Assembly (NCBI RefSeq): GCF_025146565.1
Contig: NZ_CP102258.1
Coordinates: 1,396,001-1,460,000, forward strand
Length of the DNA: 64,000 nucleotides
Reading direction: 5' to 3'
Source of the DNA: Bacteroides eggerthii
Lineage (GTDB): Bacteria > Bacteroidota > Bacteroidia > Bacteroidales > Bacteroidaceae
Shown: positions 62,119 through 64,000 of the stretch, piece by piece
Position numbering within the stretch: the stretch's first letter is position 1
How the letters are laid out: each line of letters starts with the position of its first letter
Translations under genes and position numbers: made by a program
The notes under the pieces: generated by a model
Databases searched by the model: none
What the model saw: only the letters and a program-made list of their open reading frames with translations
What the model was told of the DNA's origin: nothing

Positions 62119-64000
62119 CTACCCTTCTATTCTCGTCACTTGCTTGATGTTCTGTATCAGCTTCAGGTTGTTGCAGATGCTGCGTACATCGTCTACGTCA
62201 TGTACGTAGAGTTGTATCTTACCTTCAAATATACCGTCAGTGGTTTCTATGGTCAGTTTACGGATGTTCACGTTCAGCTGGCGGGAGATGACTTGCGTCA
62301 CTTCATTCAGCAATCCCATGCTGTCAATACCTTTCAAATAGATAGTTACAAGGAATGAAAGCTCTTTGTGAGTGTCCCATTCGGTTGCGATGATGCGGTT
62401 GCCGTAACTGCTTTTGAGACGTGCGGCTACCGGGCATTGGCGTTTATGGATAATCACCCGGTTCTGTTCGTCGATGTACCCCAGCACATCGTCACCGGGA
62501 ATGGGGTGACAGCAATCCGCCATGATATAGTTCTTTTGGATGGTTTCTTCCGTCAGTTTCAATATCTGCTTGGTATTGATTTTCTCTTGCGGGGCTTTTT
62601 CTTCGGGTTGTTCCTTGGCATCCTTGCTGTCTTTGTTGCCGAAAGAGAAAGTCAGGAACTTCTTCCAGTTGGTGCTCTGTTTCTCCTTGAATGCATTTTT
62701 ATCCGCATCGCCCAATACGAGCTTCTTGCTGCCGACGGCGACGAGCAGTTCGTCTCGGGTATGGAAATTGTGCAGACGGGTGAGCTTGTCCAATGCTCCG
62801 TCGTCCATGCGTATATCTTCATTCTTGAAGAATTCGGAAAGGATTGTTTCACCTTGCTTTTGATTGGCTTTGGCTTCCTTGCGCAGGATAGATGCGATTT
62901 TGGCGCGTGCGCGTGCAGTGGTGGCATACACTTCCCATTCCGGTTGTACGCGTTGTGATTTGGAAGTCAGAATTTCTACCTGGTCACCGCTCTGCAGTTT
63001 GTGGCTGAGAGGTACGAGTTTGTGGTTCACTTTGGCGCCGATGCAGTGGCTGCCGATGTCTGTGTGCAGGGAGAAAGCAAAATCCAGCGCTGTCGAATTC
63101 TGCGGCATGGTCTTGATTTCACCTTTCGGGGTAAACACAAATATTTCCGATGCGAACAGGTTCAGTTTGATAGTGTCCAGAAAATCAATGGCATCCGGTT
63201 GGGGGTCATCGAGTATTTCCTTGATAGTGCGCAACCATTTCTCCAATTCTCCTTCATCTTCGCTGCCGCCGCCTTCTTTGTATTTCCAGTGGGCGGCAAA
63301 CCCTTGTTCGGCAACGTCGTTCATGCGTTCGCTGCGGATCTGGACTTCAATCCATTGTCCGTTGTTGCCCATGAGGGTAACGTGCAGGGCTTGGTAACCG
63401 TTGGCTTTCGGATGGCTCACCCAGTCACGCAGGCGGTCGGGATGAGGTTTGTATATTTTGGATATGGATACGTAGATGTTGAAGCAGTCGTTCAGTTCTT
63501 CCTCCATGTTGCGAGGCTCGAAGATGATGCGTACGGCAAGCAGGTCATAGATTTCCTCGAACGGCACATGCTTGGTTTGCATCTTGTTCCAGATGGAGTA
63601 AATGGATTTGACGCGGGCAAGAATGCGGTATTTCAATCCCATTTTGTCCAGTTGGGCGCGTATCGGGGTGGTGAACTCTTTGAATACTTTGTCGCGCTCT
63701 ACGGCTGTCGCTGCAAGTTTTTCTTCTATTTCGCGGTATTCTTCCGGATGTTCGTACCGGAAACTCAGGTTTTCCAGTTCCGTCTTTATCTTGTATAGCC
63801 CCAACCGGTTGGCAAGCGGCGCATAAATGTATAATGTCTCACCGGCTATTTTGAACTGCTTGTTGGGAAGCATGGAGCCGAGGGTGCGCATATTGTGCAG
63901 TCGGTCAGCTATTTTGATAAGGATAACGCGGATATCGTCGGACATGGTGAGCAGTAACTTCTTGAAGTTTTCTGCTTGTGCCGAGGCGCGGTCGCCGAAG
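62119..64000 (-). CDS. RelA/SpoT-family (p)ppGpp synthetase/hydrolase, 5'-truncated by window
   Basis: The frame runs off the right end; 626 residues are visible and roughly the first 110 are missing, with the start codon outside. Seen: the end of the HD hydrolase domain (KIADRLHNMRTL), the synthetase domain (ILARVKSIYSIWNKMQ, ANGYQALHVTLMG, WIEVQIRS, AAHWKYKEGG), the TGS domain (FVFTPKGEIKTMP), a helical region, a zinc-finger-like CCHPIPGDD, and a C-terminal ACT domain. RLRD in the synthetase loop fits the R-x-K/R-D type of bifunctional enzymes rather than E. coli RelA's acidic motif. Full hydrolase residues cannot be checked here. Confidence 0.93.
   Translation of the reverse strand, partial: FGDRASAQAENFKKLLLTMSDDIRVILIKIADRLHNMRTLGSMLPNKQFKIAGETLYIYAPLANRLGLYKIKTELENLSFRYEHPEEYREIEEKLAATAVERDKVFKEFTTPIRAQLDKMGLKYRILARVKSIYSIWNKMQTKHVPFEEIYDLLAVRIIFEPRNMEEELNDCFNIYVSISKIYKPHPDRLRDWVSHPKANGYQALHVTLMGNNGQWIEVQIRSERMNDVAEQGFAAHWKYKEGGGSEDEGELEKWLRTIKEILDDPQPDAIDFLDTIKLNLFASEIFVFTPKGEIKTMPQNSTALDFAFSLHTDIGSHCIGAKVNHKLVPLSHKLQSGDQVEILTSKSQRVQPEWEVYATTARARAKIASILRKEAKANQKQGETILSEFFKNEDIRMDDGALDKLTRLHNFHTRDELLVAVGSKKLVLGDADKNAFKEKQSTNWKKFLTFSFGNKDSKDAKEQPEEKAPQEKINTKQILKLTEETIQKNYIMADCCHPIPGDDVLGYIDEQNRVIIHKRQCPVAARLKSSYGNRIIATEWDTHKELSFLVTIYLKGIDSMGLLNEVTQVISRQLNVNIRKLTIETTDGIFEGKIQLYVHDVDDVRSICNNLKLIQNIKQVTRIEG

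Overview
The window is an ordinary-looking chromosomal stretch of a Bacteroides-type bacterium (Bacteroidales). Evidence: many matches to the Bacteroides promoter -7 box TAnnTTTG, several with a TTG or TTTG box 18-20 bases upstream; weak or absent Shine-Dalgarno sequences; families typical of the group (DUF4954, DUF4834, DUF3822, BACON-domain metzincin lipoprotein, PL10 pectate lyase, tricorn-like S41 protease, OMP_b-brl barrel protein); and the psd-pssA / dnaE-trxA neighbourhood. The first gene (hflX) and the last (RelA/SpoT-type) run off the ends. There is no rRNA, no CRISPR array and no intact transposon.

Layout. 0-5 kb: hflX, a DUF4954 hexapeptide protein and class I fumarase. 5-20 kb, mostly minus strand: pectate lyase; an RND efflux operon (adaptor, pump, outer-membrane factor); rsgA; pyrH-frr; a copper ATPase with an extra C-terminal metal-binding domain; a MATE exporter; a TPR protein; a metzincin lipoprotein. 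20-29 kb: birA-mmcQ-yraN, a small probable ribbon-helix-helix protein, tadA, psd-pssA, dnaE, trxA. 29.4-33.5 kb is accessory: 760 bp of repeats, a probable Imm17 protein, tsaE, an AT-rich PD-(D/E)XK nuclease gene, a KilA-N remnant, and a nucleotidyltransferase/HEPN toxin-antitoxin pair bracketed by two copies of a 41-42 bp palindromic repeat. 33.5-46 kb: a metal ABC permease; an aspT-pabB-pabC-aroA group for folate and aromatic precursors; a tricorn-like protease; a DjlA-like protein; tRNA-Pro(GGG); aroB. 46-55 kb: outer-membrane barrel protein, cls, rsmD-DUF3822, a pilin-like protein, a RecD-like helicase. 55-64 kb: an MBOAT/SGNH O-acetylation pair, alaS, an M23 peptidase, a MerR regulator and the stringent-response enzyme.

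The most unusual content is intergenic. (1) Arrays of ~15-bp palindromes separated by 7-nt spacers repeat at exactly 22 bp. They occur at 4.8 kb and 29.5 kb (same palindrome, TACCAA...TTGGTA), in the copA leader at 16.8 kb (TAAAC...GTTTA), and at 54.6-54.8 kb (two further palindromes). Architecture is kept while sequence changes. (2) Heptanucleotide-repeat modules, often as inverted arms, sit in at least eight places, including in frame inside aroA and at the 3' end of pabC. (3) A 14-of-15 bp inverted repeat flanks a ~116-bp segment upstream of the MBOAT operon that holds a -7 box pointing at that operon: a candidate phase-variable invertible promoter.

All calls come from reading the sequence and knowledge of families; no database search was run.
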